Shown here piece by piece: positions 17,363-26,035 of a DNA stretch of 64,000 nucleotides (position 1 is its first letter; every line of letters starts with the position of its first letter). A model generated the notes under the pieces. The model was not told the DNA's origin and ran no database searches. It saw nothing but the letters and a program-made list of their open reading frames with translations. The position numbers and the translations under genes are program-made. The DNA comes from SAR202 cluster bacterium bin127 (GTDB lineage Bacteria > Chloroflexota > Dehalococcoidia > Lucifugimonadales > Lucifugimonadaceae). The DNA lies in contig MPNN01000003.1 in NCBI GenBank assembly GCA_002239045.1, positions 248,001 to 312,000 of the forward strand, given 5' to 3'.

Positions 17363-18262
17363 ATGAAAATCGCATGGATCGGCATCGGCCACATGGGCAA
17401 ACCCATGGCCAAACACATCATGACCGCCGCCGAAGAGTTCACCGTTCACGACCTCAACCCAGACGTCGCAACCGACATGCTCGAAGACGGTGCAAACTGG
17501 GCCGACACACCCGCCGAAGCCGCCGCCGGCAAAGACCTCGTCGTCACATGCCTCCCCATGCCACAACACGTCGATGCCGTCAGTTTCGGCGACGACGGCG
17601 TCTCGGAAGGGGTCGACCAAGGCACCATCGTGATCGACTGCACCTCCAACTCACTGGAAATGGTCAGATCGCTACACGCGAGATATGCCGACCGAGGCAT
17701 CACCTTCCTCGACACCCCAGTCAGCGGCGGCGTAATCGGCGCCATGGAACGTGACCTCTCGGTCTACGTCGGCGGAGATCGCGACGCCTACGATCACATC
17801 AAACCCACCCTCGACGCCATGGGTGACAAAGTCCAGTACTGCGGCGGGCTCGGAACCGGCACCATCTGCAAACTCATGAACCAACTCTTCGGAGCCATGG
17901 TCGGAATGGCACGCATGGAAGTCGTCACCGCAGGCGTCAAAGCGGGCGTCGAATTCGACATCCTAGTTAAAGCGATCCACGAAGGCTCTGGCGGAAAGCG
18001 GCGTCCATTCGATGGATTTGAACGTCCACCAGATGACGATTACGAAGATACCGAACTCTCCTTCTACCTCGACCTAGGCGCAAAAGACGTCCGCCTAGCC
18101 AACGAGATCGGACGCTCCCTACGCGTGCCGCAGCCCCTAGCTAACCTGACCGAAGCCCGACTAATCGAAGCCCTCAACCGAGGATGGGGCAAGAAACGCA
18201 ACGAAGTAGTCGGCGAAATCCAACAACAAATCTCAAACGTCAACCTCCGTGTAGACGGCTGA
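17363..18262 (+). CDS. NAD(P)-dependent beta-hydroxyacid dehydrogenase (3-hydroxyisobutyrate dehydrogenase family)
   Basis: A 299-residue oxidoreductase acting on a small 3-hydroxyacid such as 3-hydroxyisobutyrate or tartronate semialdehyde. It has the N-terminal Rossmann motif WIGIGHMGKPMAKHI, the substrate signature DTPVSGGVIGA near residue 117, and the catalytic lysine region GTGTICKLMNQLFGA near 171-185. The C-terminal part includes KDVRLANEIGRSLRVPQPLA, a usual element of the family. It stands alone between repeat elements, so the substrate cannot be decided from context. Confidence 0.9.
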   Translation: MKIAWIGIGHMGKPMAKHIMTAAEEFTVHDLNPDVATDMLEDGANWADTPAEAAAGKDLVVTCLPMPQHVDAVSFGDDGVSEGVDQGTIVIDCTSNSLEMVRSLHARYADRGITFLDTPVSGGVIGAMERDLSVYVGGDRDAYDHIKPTLDAMGDKVQYCGGLGTGTICKLMNQLFGAMVGMARMEVVTAGVKAGVEFDILVKAIHEGSGGKRRPFDGFERPPDDDYEDTELSFYLDLGAKDVRLANEIGRSLRVPQPLANLTEARLIEALNRGWGKKRNEVVGEIQQQISNVNLRVDG

Positions 18263-18277
18263 GCCGAACCATTCACC

Positions 18278-18373
18278 CGTCATCCCGGCGCGACCACACG
18301 TCATTCCGGCGAAAGCCGGAATCCAGAGGGGCGGACGGGCATCCTTCCCCATCCTTCAAATCCTAGTTCAAAC
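18278..18373. repeat. Composite palindromic repeat upstream of the CPEC protein
   Basis: A partial unit (CGTCATCCCGGCGCG, from 18278) is followed by a full GGCGAAAGCC palindrome (18299-18331). A CATCCTT-rich spacer and TCCTAGTTCAAAC (18361-18373) complete it. A second partial-plus-full pair lies on the other side of the next gene at about 18719-18769. Confidence 0.7.
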
Positions 18374-18422
18374 CCCTCCATTAGAATCGCACCAGACACC
18401 AAAACCCAAGGAAATCCCCAAA

Positions 18423-18665
18423 ATGAAAACCGCTGACCCCGCAATCAACATGGTCATCGACAACATCGGCATCATGGTCGCCTCCGAAGGCGGTTCGCTC
18501 GAACTCCTCGAACTCTCCGACGACTACATGAAGATCAAATACAACGCCGGCACCAACGAAGAGTGCCCCGAATGCGTCCCCATGACCGACGCCGTCTACC
18601 AATTCATGCGAGCCTCCCTAGACATCCACGCCCCCCGCATCTCCACCCTAGAAGTCGTCGATTAA
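18423..18665 (+). CDS. Small CxxC protein resembling the NifU C-terminal domain
   Basis: An 80-residue protein with an acidic C-terminal half and a CPEC motif (Cys48, Cys51). IDNIGIMVASEGGSLELLEL resembles the start of NifU-like domains (I-x2-V-x3-GG-x-ELV), and CPEC lies where NifU proteins carry their CxxC cluster ligand, but the following residues diverge. An Fe-S or zinc carrier role is possible but unproven. It is a single gene flanked by palindromic repeat pairs. Confidence 0.6.
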   Translation: MKTADPAINMVIDNIGIMVASEGGSLELLELSDDYMKIKYNAGTNEECPECVPMTDAVYQFMRASLDIHAPRISTLEVVD

Positions 18666-18718
18666 ACGTTCCTTATCGGCAACCCTCGCGGCTACCCCTC
18701 GCAATTCCAACGCACCGT

Positions 18719-18769
18719 CCGTCATTCCGGCGCTACCTCGTCATTCCGGCGAAAGCCGGAATCCATGGG
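18719..18769. repeat. Palindromic repeat pair downstream of the CPEC protein
   Basis: A partial unit CGTCATTCCGGCGC at about 18719 is followed by a full unit at 18739-18769 of the GGCGAAAGCC family. It mirrors the bipartite arrangement at 18278-18331. Confidence 0.65.
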
Positions 18770-18858
18770 TGCGGCCGGGATGTGAGCCGACGGTCAGTAA
18801 CTCCCCAAAACCTCGAATAGTCATATACTTAGCTAACCAAGCATCGAAGGAGTCGGCC

Positions 18859-19110
18859 ATGGTCACCGTCAATGTTCATGAAGCGAAAACTCACCTCTCG
18901 CGCCTGCTCAAACAAGTCGAAAGTGGCGAAGAAGTCGTCATCGCGCGCAACGGAACTCCGGTAGCTAAACTCGCCAGCGTTCAACCACGCGGAAAACCTG
19001 TTTTCGGTACGTTAAAAGGCAAGATAAAAATCGACGATCGGTTCTTCGAGCCGCTTCCCGAAGAAGAACTGGCACTCTGGGAAGGTAGCGGCAAATGCGA
19101 TTGCTGTTAG
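18859..19110 (+). CDS. Phd/YefM-family antitoxin
   Basis: An 83-residue antitoxin: MVTVNVHEAKTHLSRLLKQV is the typical N-terminal DNA-binding Phd fold, followed by EVVIARNGTPVAKL and a C-terminal tail that would wrap the toxin. AAGGAG lies eight bases before the ATG at 18859. The last 16 bases overlap the PIN toxin gene, so the pair is coupled and probably autorepressed. Confidence 0.92.
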   Translation: MVTVNVHEAKTHLSRLLKQVESGEEVVIARNGTPVAKLASVQPRGKPVFGTLKGKIKIDDRFFEPLPEEELALWEGSGKCDCC

Positions 19111-19481
19111 ATACCCACGCCATCATCTGGTGGTTTGCCGGAAACCCGATTCTGACGACTAACACCCAACAAGCTATAGCGGATACCTCCAACGACAAAT
19201 TCATCAGCGCCGCAAGCGCGTGGGAAATCGCGACCAAGTACCGAATCGGAAAGTTGCCTGATGCTAAAGAACTCGTTGAAGATTTTCGAACTCAAGTCGG
19301 CAGCCAAGGATTCATCGAGCTACCAGTTTCGCTCGAACATGCCGTCCGAGCCGGTTCACTCCCCGGACCGCATCGCGACCCCTTTGACCGTATCCTGATC
19401 GCGCAGGCCATAATCGACGACCTAACGCTAGTCTCGAACGAAACCCTCTTCGATAGTTACGGCGTCCGACGGATGTGGTAA
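19095..19481 (+). CDS. PIN-domain toxin (VapC-like RNase)
   Basis: A 128-residue PIN ribonuclease. Acidic metal-binding residues are seen in LLLDTHAIIWW (Asp6), SAWEIATKYRIGKL (Glu) and HRDPFDRILIAQA (the two Asp); LVSNETLFDSYGV closes the domain. It overlaps the Phd-type antitoxin gene upstream. This class of Phd/PIN pair is well known; the RNA target is unknown. Confidence 0.92.
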   Translation: MRLLLDTHAIIWWFAGNPILTTNTQQAIADTSNDKFISAASAWEIATKYRIGKLPDAKELVEDFRTQVGSQGFIELPVSLEHAVRAGSLPGPHRDPFDRILIAQAIIDDLTLVSNETLFDSYGVRRMW

Positions 19482-19516
19482 CGAATTCTCCGGTACCCTC
19501 CTGAGACCAAATACCG

Positions 19517-19876
19517 ATGTTAGCAACCGAACACGCAGACTTGGCGCAACAATTCCTCCGCGATGCTGATCGCGAATACGAGGCCGACGACATTTTCCAA
19601 GCGTCTGAAAAACTCTGGGGCGCAGCGTCCCACGTCGCTATCGCTGAAATGCACCGCCGGGGCATACGCGCTCAAAAACACGCCGCCATATCGCAGTTCG
19701 TCAAGCGTTTCGCTGATGAAGTAGAAGAGCCCATCCTCTTCGCTTGGTTCAAAGCCGCCGAAGCCCTCCACTCGAACTTCTATCACGGCTGGATGGAAGA
19801 CCACCAATTCGAGGAAAACCGCGAACTGGTCAACGTTTTCGTCAATCGAATGTTGGAATTGACAAGCCCGAACTGA
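19517..19876 (+). CDS. PaREP1/HEPN-like helical protein
   Basis: A 119-residue all-helical protein. The pattern A-x-D-x-FQASEKLWGAASHVAIA followed by FKAAEALHSNFYHGW matches PaREP1-type proteins, which belong to the HEPN-like helical group (family knowledge). RGIRAQKH contains an Arg-x6-His spacing compatible with the HEPN RNase motif, but this may be chance. It begins 35 bases after the PIN toxin gene, so it may be a third member of that operon. A paralogue lies at 50742-51101. Confidence 0.6.
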   Translation: MLATEHADLAQQFLRDADREYEADDIFQASEKLWGAASHVAIAEMHRRGIRAQKHAAISQFVKRFADEVEEPILFAWFKAAEALHSNFYHGWMEDHQFEENRELVNVFVNRMLELTSPN

Positions 19877-19929
19877 GCGGTAAAATCCCACCAGTTCCGT
19901 GCTGGCGCAAAAGTTCGGCGTCGCCTTAG

Positions 19930-21738
19930 TCACAGTTGATCGGCGTATGGCCAAACTTTAATCGCCGCCTCGCACAGACGCTCCGCCCGTTGAGCAATCA
20001 CGCCTTCGTGCCACGCAAAACGTTCTTCATCATCGACCAATTCCTTGTTCAGAAACAGCGTACTGTGCTTTTTCATCTCCTCACGTTTGCCGATCCACGG
20101 CGCGTTCGACATGGTTGAATTTAGCGGACGGTTTACTAGTGTGAGGTTCCCGATTGTGTGGATTTTCTGGTTGCGGTCGTCTTCGTTTACGTCCGGAGGC
20201 AACGGATAATTGTCTTGCCAAGCTTGTGGCATCACATGTTCGATCGTGAGGTTGCGTGGCACCTCCTGGTTCTCCGCCAGACTTGTTCGTAATCCTTGCT
20301 CGATTCCTTCCAAAAGCATGCGCAACCGGTTCCGAGTCAAAACCCGATAAAAATCATTATTCAAAATCGCGTCCTCTATCTCTGTGTCGGTTGGCCAAAC
20401 CGCCACGTTACTATCCTTGTCGCGTAGAAACTGAACAATCGTATCGCCAGCCCGATCAGGATCGGTCTCGTGTAATTCGGCTATCAATTCAACGAATGTA
20501 TTGTTGTGGGCTATGGTTCCGCTTAACATGATCATGCGTCGTACCATGTGGCTCTCAAGGGCACGGATCGACTTTATCAACTGCTCCTCGGGTACGATCG
20601 AAGAAAACAACCAAAGCAATACTGGTATGACTACGCTGTTCTGCAAGACCTTTCTTCGGTATAAAAAGAGTTTGAGATTTTCCACCAAAGGATAATCACC
20701 AGCCAGCGATTCGGTCTCAATGGAACGGAATATGTCACCGACATCCTTTATGTCCATCGCTACTTTCTGGATGGGCGATTTGGGCTCATCAGTGTAATAG
20801 CGTCGGAATGTCAGGAACACGTCGTAGTTCATCACTCGCCTAGCAGTGCGCATTATCAACCACTGATGGAGTAGAGCGTCGATTCGCGGTTGCCTGAGCC
20901 GTCCTCGACCAACCTCGGTCGCCCACCAACGGTCGTTGAAATCCCACAACCAATCAGCGTTTTGCGTTCCCTTCACGACGCCTGTCCTCTCAGCCTCGTA
21001 CATCACCATGTTTTTGATCAAGTCTGATTCAAGCAACGCTTCACCGCGGGCATTCAAAGACTCAAATATGACGTGCGGATTGTCGGTCGGAGTCAGATCG
21101 ATCACGACCAAGTGCAATAACTGGGTAAGCACGCGATACAAGGCCTCAGCTCGAGATATTTGATCATCAGCCTCCGCGTCCAGCCATTTTTCTGTTTCGT
21201 CCCGGAAAAACTCATGCGCTAACAGAATCGGCGCATTGAGATCGTTAGACTCCCTATCCGTCAAAGCATGTTCATATGAGGGCTGGTCAATGACAGTTGG
21301 CCAAACTTTGTAGATATGCTCAGCGTTTTCATCGGTGGGATTGGGTTCATTCCAAACAAACTCTGACAACGGTTTTTCAGGCACATAACCGCAACCAGAC
21401 GATGATTTGTGCACCGCGTGGATGAGAAGTTGCAGGGTGGTCAGTCTCTGTTGCCCATCCACGACAAGTCTGGTTTGGGTCTGACTAACGCCTGTGTGGA
21501 CGTTCTGTAGCACGACCGCACCCAAGAAATGCGGATTGGGTACGTCGCCGTCTCCGACGATCTGTTCAGCTATCAGCCGAACGTCATCCCACAAAGGTTG
21601 CCAATGCTTTTCCTGACTCCAAATGTACCGCCGCTGAAATCTTGGGATCTGGTAATGGATCTGCCGACTGAATAACTCTTTAGGATTTAGCACGTCAACA
21701 TCTATGCGTTTACTTGGCTCGCGCGTTGTCACCGCCAT
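19930..21738 (-). CDS. GmrSD-type DUF262/DUF1524 protein (type IV restriction-like)
   Basis: A 602-residue protein with both halves of the GmrSD family. The N-terminal DUF262 domain has IPRFQRRYIW, VVDGQQRLTTLQLL and NPHVIFESLNARGEALLESD; the C-terminal DUF1524 has the nuclease His in LTIEHVMPQAW and then HTIGNLTLVN. Characterised members cut phage DNA carrying modified cytosine using nucleotide (family knowledge). ATG at 21738 is chosen, since the 59 codons upstream look non-coding. It faces away from a coiled-coil/RelE-like gene across about 310 bases. Composition is AT-richer than the housekeeping genes. Confidence 0.88.
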   Translation of the reverse strand: MAVTTREPSKRIDVDVLNPKELFSRQIHYQIPRFQRRYIWSQEKHWQPLWDDVRLIAEQIVGDGDVPNPHFLGAVVLQNVHTGVSQTQTRLVVDGQQRLTTLQLLIHAVHKSSSGCGYVPEKPLSEFVWNEPNPTDENAEHIYKVWPTVIDQPSYEHALTDRESNDLNAPILLAHEFFRDETEKWLDAEADDQISRAEALYRVLTQLLHLVVIDLTPTDNPHVIFESLNARGEALLESDLIKNMVMYEAERTGVVKGTQNADWLWDFNDRWWATEVGRGRLRQPRIDALLHQWLIMRTARRVMNYDVFLTFRRYYTDEPKSPIQKVAMDIKDVGDIFRSIETESLAGDYPLVENLKLFLYRRKVLQNSVVIPVLLWLFSSIVPEEQLIKSIRALESHMVRRMIMLSGTIAHNNTFVELIAELHETDPDRAGDTIVQFLRDKDSNVAVWPTDTEIEDAILNNDFYRVLTRNRLRMLLEGIEQGLRTSLAENQEVPRNLTIEHVMPQAWQDNYPLPPDVNEDDRNQKIHTIGNLTLVNRPLNSTMSNAPWIGKREEMKKHSTLFLNKELVDDEERFAWHEGVIAQRAERLCEAAIKVWPYADQL

Positions 21739-22048
21739 TGCCTGTGCCCCCTTGAGACCAGTGGATGGGTACTTGCCACAGTTCCCGTCACGTGAGGGCA
21801 AAGGGGGCGCGTGAAACGCCCAATCCATGTATGGTCTCAATGCCCAAACTATAGGCAAGGAACTGTGGCAACTCCAGATATTATCATCCTGATGTGGGAG
21901 TACAACCGGGGACAAATTGTTTGGATTACTTCGCCCGTAGCGACGATCCGCTTTTCTAGTTGTTCAACACTGATTGAGACAGGTCTCGGATGATCTGCAC
22001 TTGTACCGGGAAAATCGAACATGTAGAACAGACTTGAGGCGGCGCGCC
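21739..22048. other. Intergenic region between divergent GmrSD and coiled-coil genes
   Basis: About 310 bases expected to hold both promoters. Near 21768-21864 the sequence reads TGCCACAGTTCC and, in the opposite sense, GGAACTGTGGCA, an inverted pair around the segment 21774-21873 that could be an operator or hairpin. No ORF is supported. Confidence 0.4.
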
Positions 22049-23044
22049 ATGAAACAAACCAAGGACCACACCAAAAACTCAAACGACCAGTCACTAGCCG
22101 AATGGATCGTCAAACGCGCAGGCTTGCGACGACGAAACAACAGGAATCTGGAACGTGGGCCGAGCACCGTAGACACCCAACTCGATCACTACATCGACCG
22201 CGTCAAACAACTGCTTATCATCGCCAACCAACAAGCATCTGAACTAGCTTCGGAGCGGAAGAAACGAAGGCGCGCCGAGCGAGAACTGGCAGAAGTCCGT
22301 GATCTGCTCAAGGAAACTGAACATTCCCGCAGACAAACCAAACGCACACTCAGACGCGCCAGCCGAGAACTCAATTCATTACGGTGCGACAGCAAGCCGC
22401 GCGCTGTGATCGATTTGCGCGAAAAGATCGAGCAGATCCACGAGCAGTACTCCAATGAACTCATCAAAGAACGTACCAGACGGGCACGGGTTGAAGCAAA
22501 CCTCAACTCGGCGGAAGAAAAAATCAAATCCTTACAGCGTTCACGAATACTACAGCGCGACGAACAGTCATCGATTAACGATCGGGTACTTGAAGAGCGT
22601 GAACGACGACGAAAAGCAGAAAAGGCAAGCAAAAGACTAAAGCAGAATTTGAGGTACGCCAGTCGCTCCCTCAACTCGTTGCGCAGCGAGCACAAAAAAT
22701 GTCGGCGCGGTTCGCCAAACAATCGTTCGAACGGCAACAAAAACACGCCAGCGTTGCTTGAAGCGATTCTGCCCAACTTGACAGTGGTCCGCGACAACGT
22801 TTCTTACGGGAACGCGTCCGCCAATGCAAAGCAAATGCTCGATGACTTGACGCGTCTCAACGATAATCCGCAATTGATGCGCGGAGAACGCGTCGGAGGC
22901 GCCAAAAAGCAATGGTTCGAGATCCGCCCAACGCTTAGCGAACGGATTTACTACCGGAAATCCGGATACAACAGCCGCTATCTGGTTTTGCTCGGCGACA
23001 AGAAGAGCCAACAACGCGATTTAGATTGGATGCGACATAACTAA
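22049..23044 (+). CDS. Coiled-coil protein with RelE/HigB-like C-terminus
   Basis: A 331-residue, very basic protein. Residues about 45-230 form a long charged coiled coil (ERKKRRRAERELAEVRDLLK, then ERERRRKAEKASKRLKQNL) with internally repeated segments (RRASRELNSLR, YASRSLNSLR). The last 50 residues, WFEIRPTLSERIYYRKSG then YLVLLGDKKSQQRDLDW, match the end of RelE/HigB-type toxins (R-x-YY, LLL-x-GDK-x-TQ-x-RD). ATG at 22049 is preferred, with GAGGCGG ahead. No separate antitoxin follows: the stop abuts the rnpB gene. Divergent neighbour of GmrSD. Function unassigned. Confidence 0.65.
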   Translation: MKQTKDHTKNSNDQSLAEWIVKRAGLRRRNNRNLERGPSTVDTQLDHYIDRVKQLLIIANQQASELASERKKRRRAERELAEVRDLLKETEHSRRQTKRTLRRASRELNSLRCDSKPRAVIDLREKIEQIHEQYSNELIKERTRRARVEANLNSAEEKIKSLQRSRILQRDEQSSINDRVLEERERRRKAEKASKRLKQNLRYASRSLNSLRSEHKKCRRGSPNNRSNGNKNTPALLEAILPNLTVVRDNVSYGNASANAKQMLDDLTRLNDNPQLMRGERVGGAKKQWFEIRPTLSERIYYRKSGYNSRYLVLLGDKKSQQRDLDWMRHN

Positions 23045-23480
23045 TCAGCGAGGCGGACTATAAGCCGAGTTCTGTCCAGACCGCGGCGAGGTTTACGGCT
23101 TCGCAGCCTTCTTCCCTCAACCGCCAACCCTGTGCGACCATCCATCTGCGATCACGGTCGCCCATGACCTCTTGCGGCCTACCCGGGAGCTGATGCGGAC
23201 AATCATCTTAACGCCCCCCTATTTGGCCTTGCACCGAGCGGGGTTTGCACTGCCGCCGACGTTACCGCCGACGCGGTGCGCTCTTACCGCACCCGTTCGC
23301 CCTTACTCTCGATGAAAACGGGCTAGTAGCCCACATCGAAAGCGGTATTCTTTCTGTTGCACTTTCCGTCGGGTCGCCCCGCCCTGCCGTTAGCAGGCGC
23401 CCTTGCCCGTTGGTGCTCGGACTTTCCTCCACAAGGTCGGCTCGCACCGACCCGCAGCGGTCGCCCGTCCGCCTCGCTTT
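23045..23480 (-). ncRNA. rnpB: RNase P RNA (bacterial type A)
   Basis: The catalytic RNA that trims tRNA 5' ends. On the minus strand the 5' part reads GAGGAAAGTCCGAGC and the 3' end ACAGAACTCGGCTTATAG, both diagnostic of RNase P RNA; GGGTAGGCCGC and GGTAAGAGCGCACC are also present. The closing helix P1 is seen as a perfect 12-bp pairing between 23467-23478 and 23047-23058. Length is about 430 bases. It lies 40 bases past the recombinase-like gene on the same strand, so it may share that transcript or start from a promoter in the short gap. Confidence 0.95.
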
Positions 23481-23520
23481 GACCTCAGACTAACATCGCT
23501 CCTAAATAGTCAATCTCAAC

Positions 23521-25131
23521 CTACGCCCAGACCCGAGGCTGAACCGTCACCGAATCTTCGTTCACTACCACATCGTCCACCAGGGCAGTCAGAGCCTCCC
23601 TTGCCCTCAACACATCGTCAGAACCTACGACATCAGCGATCAGATCCCGCGTCATCCGCTCACGTGGCACCTTCCCATTACCGGTTGACCCATTCTGCTC
23701 ATCAACCCGGTTCTCTTGCTCAACTAAACTGCGAATCCGTTTGATCTCCGAAAGAAACGGTTCGAGATTCTCCAAGTCGCCACGCCCAGTAGAAACTAAC
23801 CGAGCCTCGCTCAGAAATGTCTTCTCGGCGTTCTCCAGTTTCTCCTCCAAAGACAACTCCGTTTCGATCGGCCGAATCCGCTTCACAGTTTCCGGCAACC
23901 AACCACCCACAGCCTTTCGAACCTCACCATCCAATTCGTCAGCACGCCATCGGGGACACCTGACTGCATCGCCGTCGCCATTCTTCGCCGCACGCCGATG
24001 TTGACACTCGTAAAACTCGTAATATCGATACGTCCTCGTCGCCGTTGTGTCGTCCTGGCGTCGCCAACTCCGGCGTCTCGTCAAACCCGGAACACCATGG
24101 CCGCACTGACCACATCGCAACAAACCGCCGAGCAAGAACGGATCTTCGGTCTTCGACAACCGACGCTGCCGTTGCTTGACCACCAACGCGTCCTGCGCTT
24201 TCCGGAACGTCGATCGGCCGATAATCGGCTCGTGGTTGCCCGACACCAAGAATCCATACCGCGTGTAGGTCCCGACGTACACTCGGTTTTTCAAAATGAT
24301 CGAAACCGTGGCTGTTGACCAGGGTTTGCCGGTGCGTGTGGGAACACCATCCGCCGCCAACCGCTGCGCTATCAGACGCATTCCCATTCCATCCCGAACC
24401 ACCTCGCCGTCCTCGCCCTCTTCGCCGATGTACCAGTCGTAAATCTGTCTAACCACCTGCGCTTCCTCGACCACCGGTTTGAGCGTCCCATCCGCACCAC
24501 ACCGATACCCATATGGTGTCCGACCGAGGACCTTGCCTAGCGAAGCCTTTTCGCGAATCCTCTCTCGAATCCGCTTCCGCAACCAGTCCGGCTCGCCACG
24601 CAGACCCAACAACTCTTCGCCGCTCTGCAACGGATCGGGCATCTCGATATCCGTACAGATCGCATCCGAACCAGAACGCCTGATGTACAGCAGTCGCTCA
24701 ACCAACATTTCCAGATCCGACGCGAGGTGTGTCGCATCCGGGATCACCACCAACGCCGGCTGGCCATGCGGACCCTCCAAACGCTCCATCAACTCCGCAA
24801 ACTGTTTGTCGCCAAACTCCTCAGGAATCTGCCTTTGAAACGCGGTGCCCATCGACGCGTTCAACTCCGCCTCGACCGCGGAAAACAACGAATCCTCGGA
24901 ATCCGGACTAAGTATCGCCATCAGGCGGTGCCCGCCCGTGCGGCAAAAGTCGACGATCTGCTGAATCGGATCCTCGGTCGAATTCTTCAGGCGACTCTCG
25001 ATCTCAGCAATCTGGCCCCACGATCCTGCAACATCGGCAACCGTTCCGACCATATCTTTGAGACGTTCGTCGTCAAAATACGCCTCGCCGTTGACGGTTC
25101 CAAGAACTTGGACATAACCGATGGCCCGCAT
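23521..25131 (-). CDS. Serine-recombinase-like protein lacking the catalytic serine
   Basis: A 536-residue protein with large-serine-recombinase architecture. The N-terminal resolvase-like domain is degenerate; a recombinase DNA-binding domain follows (about 180-310, KASLGKVLGRTPYGYRCGAD, then RLAADGVPTRTGKPWSTATV), then a zinc ribbon (LLRCGQCGHGVPG, paired with a later Cys pair) and a coiled-coil tail. Active recombinases begin G-Y-x-R-x-S; here GYVQVLGTVNG lacks both Arg and Ser, so strand exchange is unlikely. No att-like sites or integrated element are visible. It is the second gene after a zinc-ribbon gene and immediately precedes rnpB, suggesting a domesticated DNA-binding role. Confidence 0.82.
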   Translation of the reverse strand: MRAIGYVQVLGTVNGEAYFDDERLKDMVGTVADVAGSWGQIAEIESRLKNSTEDPIQQIVDFCRTGGHRLMAILSPDSEDSLFSAVEAELNASMGTAFQRQIPEEFGDKQFAELMERLEGPHGQPALVVIPDATHLASDLEMLVERLLYIRRSGSDAICTDIEMPDPLQSGEELLGLRGEPDWLRKRIRERIREKASLGKVLGRTPYGYRCGADGTLKPVVEEAQVVRQIYDWYIGEEGEDGEVVRDGMGMRLIAQRLAADGVPTRTGKPWSTATVSIILKNRVYVGTYTRYGFLVSGNHEPIIGRSTFRKAQDALVVKQRQRRLSKTEDPFLLGGLLRCGQCGHGVPGLTRRRSWRRQDDTTATRTYRYYEFYECQHRRAAKNGDGDAVRCPRWRADELDGEVRKAVGGWLPETVKRIRPIETELSLEEKLENAEKTFLSEARLVSTGRGDLENLEPFLSEIKRIRSLVEQENRVDEQNGSTGNGKVPRERMTRDLIADVVGSDDVLRAREALTALVDDVVVNEDSVTVQPRVWA

Positions 25132-25137
25132 CGCCGA

Positions 25138-25869
25138 TCAGTCCGTACTAAGCGTGATCAAATACTTCCCGCAATGACACAATATCGGATCATCGGCCTG
25201 CTTGAGCACGTTCAATTCACCCATCGATACGCGTTCTGAACAACCCACGCAGATATCGCGTTCCACCATCGTGACCGCCATCCCGCCGTTGCTCTTGAAC
25301 AACCGCGTGTACTCCCCCAAGTGGCCCGACGGAATATTCTCTGCTGTCTCGTTTCGGTGCTTGAGTGCTTCGTTGTACTGCTCCGAAATCCGGGCTTGCT
25401 TATCGGTCCCAACGCGCTTCTGCTCCACCCACTCATCTTCCATCTCTTCGAGTTGGACTAGCAAGTCCGAATGCACCTGACGTGCCTCGTTCGCAGCCGT
25501 CTTGATCGGATCCAACCGTTGATCAATCGCGTCTATACGGTTAGCATGCTCCTGTAAACGCAACTCCATCCGGTAATAGTCACGAGGATTTGTAACCTCA
25601 GTACCGCTGTACAGCAACTCCTCCATCTCCGCACGACTCTGATTTTCTGAGGCCCGTTCCAACTCCATCCGCTTCATCGCCACCTCTGTCTGCATCTGCG
25701 ATCGCTTAGCCTGTTCGCACTTCTCGCGCAGGGCTTTCAATCGATTCGCTTTGTCCTGCAAATCAAGCGCGATCTGCGAGTACGATTGTCGCTGACGCAA
25801 CAGTCCCTGATCGATCTCTTGCAATGCGAGCAGAGCTTCAAACGTGTTCAAATCTCGGGCTCCCCCCAT
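25138..25869 (-). CDS. C4-type zinc-ribbon coiled-coil protein (CT398/zf-RING_7 family)
   Basis: A 243-residue protein with a long antiparallel coiled coil (about 5-185) and a C-terminal zinc ribbon CVGCSERVSMGELN then CHCGKYL, the layout of the CT398 family, whose members are linked to RNA/DNA metabolism and sigma-54 or secretion factors without a settled role. ATG at 25869 or GTG at 25899 are possible starts. It ends six bases before the recombinase-like gene and transcribes with it. Confidence 0.85.
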   Translation of the reverse strand: MGGARDLNTFEALLALQEIDQGLLRQRQSYSQIALDLQDKANRLKALREKCEQAKRSQMQTEVAMKRMELERASENQSRAEMEELLYSGTEVTNPRDYYRMELRLQEHANRIDAIDQRLDPIKTAANEARQVHSDLLVQLEEMEDEWVEQKRVGTDKQARISEQYNEALKHRNETAENIPSGHLGEYTRLFKSNGGMAVTMVERDICVGCSERVSMGELNVLKQADDPILCHCGKYLITLSTD

Positions 25870-26035
25870 GTTTCCCAGTAGACGCGCGACGGCGCGCACC
25901 CATCTAACTTAATCATATCAAATGAACCAAATCACGATGAATCACGCCTTTTTTCATCGACAGCAAAGAAGCACGTCAATCCGCGTTGTACATTAAACCG
26001 AGTCGTAGTTCACATTCGGAGATTTAGCTTCACCC

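Noticed and set aside
23521-25131. Active integrase marking an integrated phage or element
   Set aside because: Active-site residues are missing, no phage genes or att-type direct repeats are nearby, and the neighbours are housekeeping genes.
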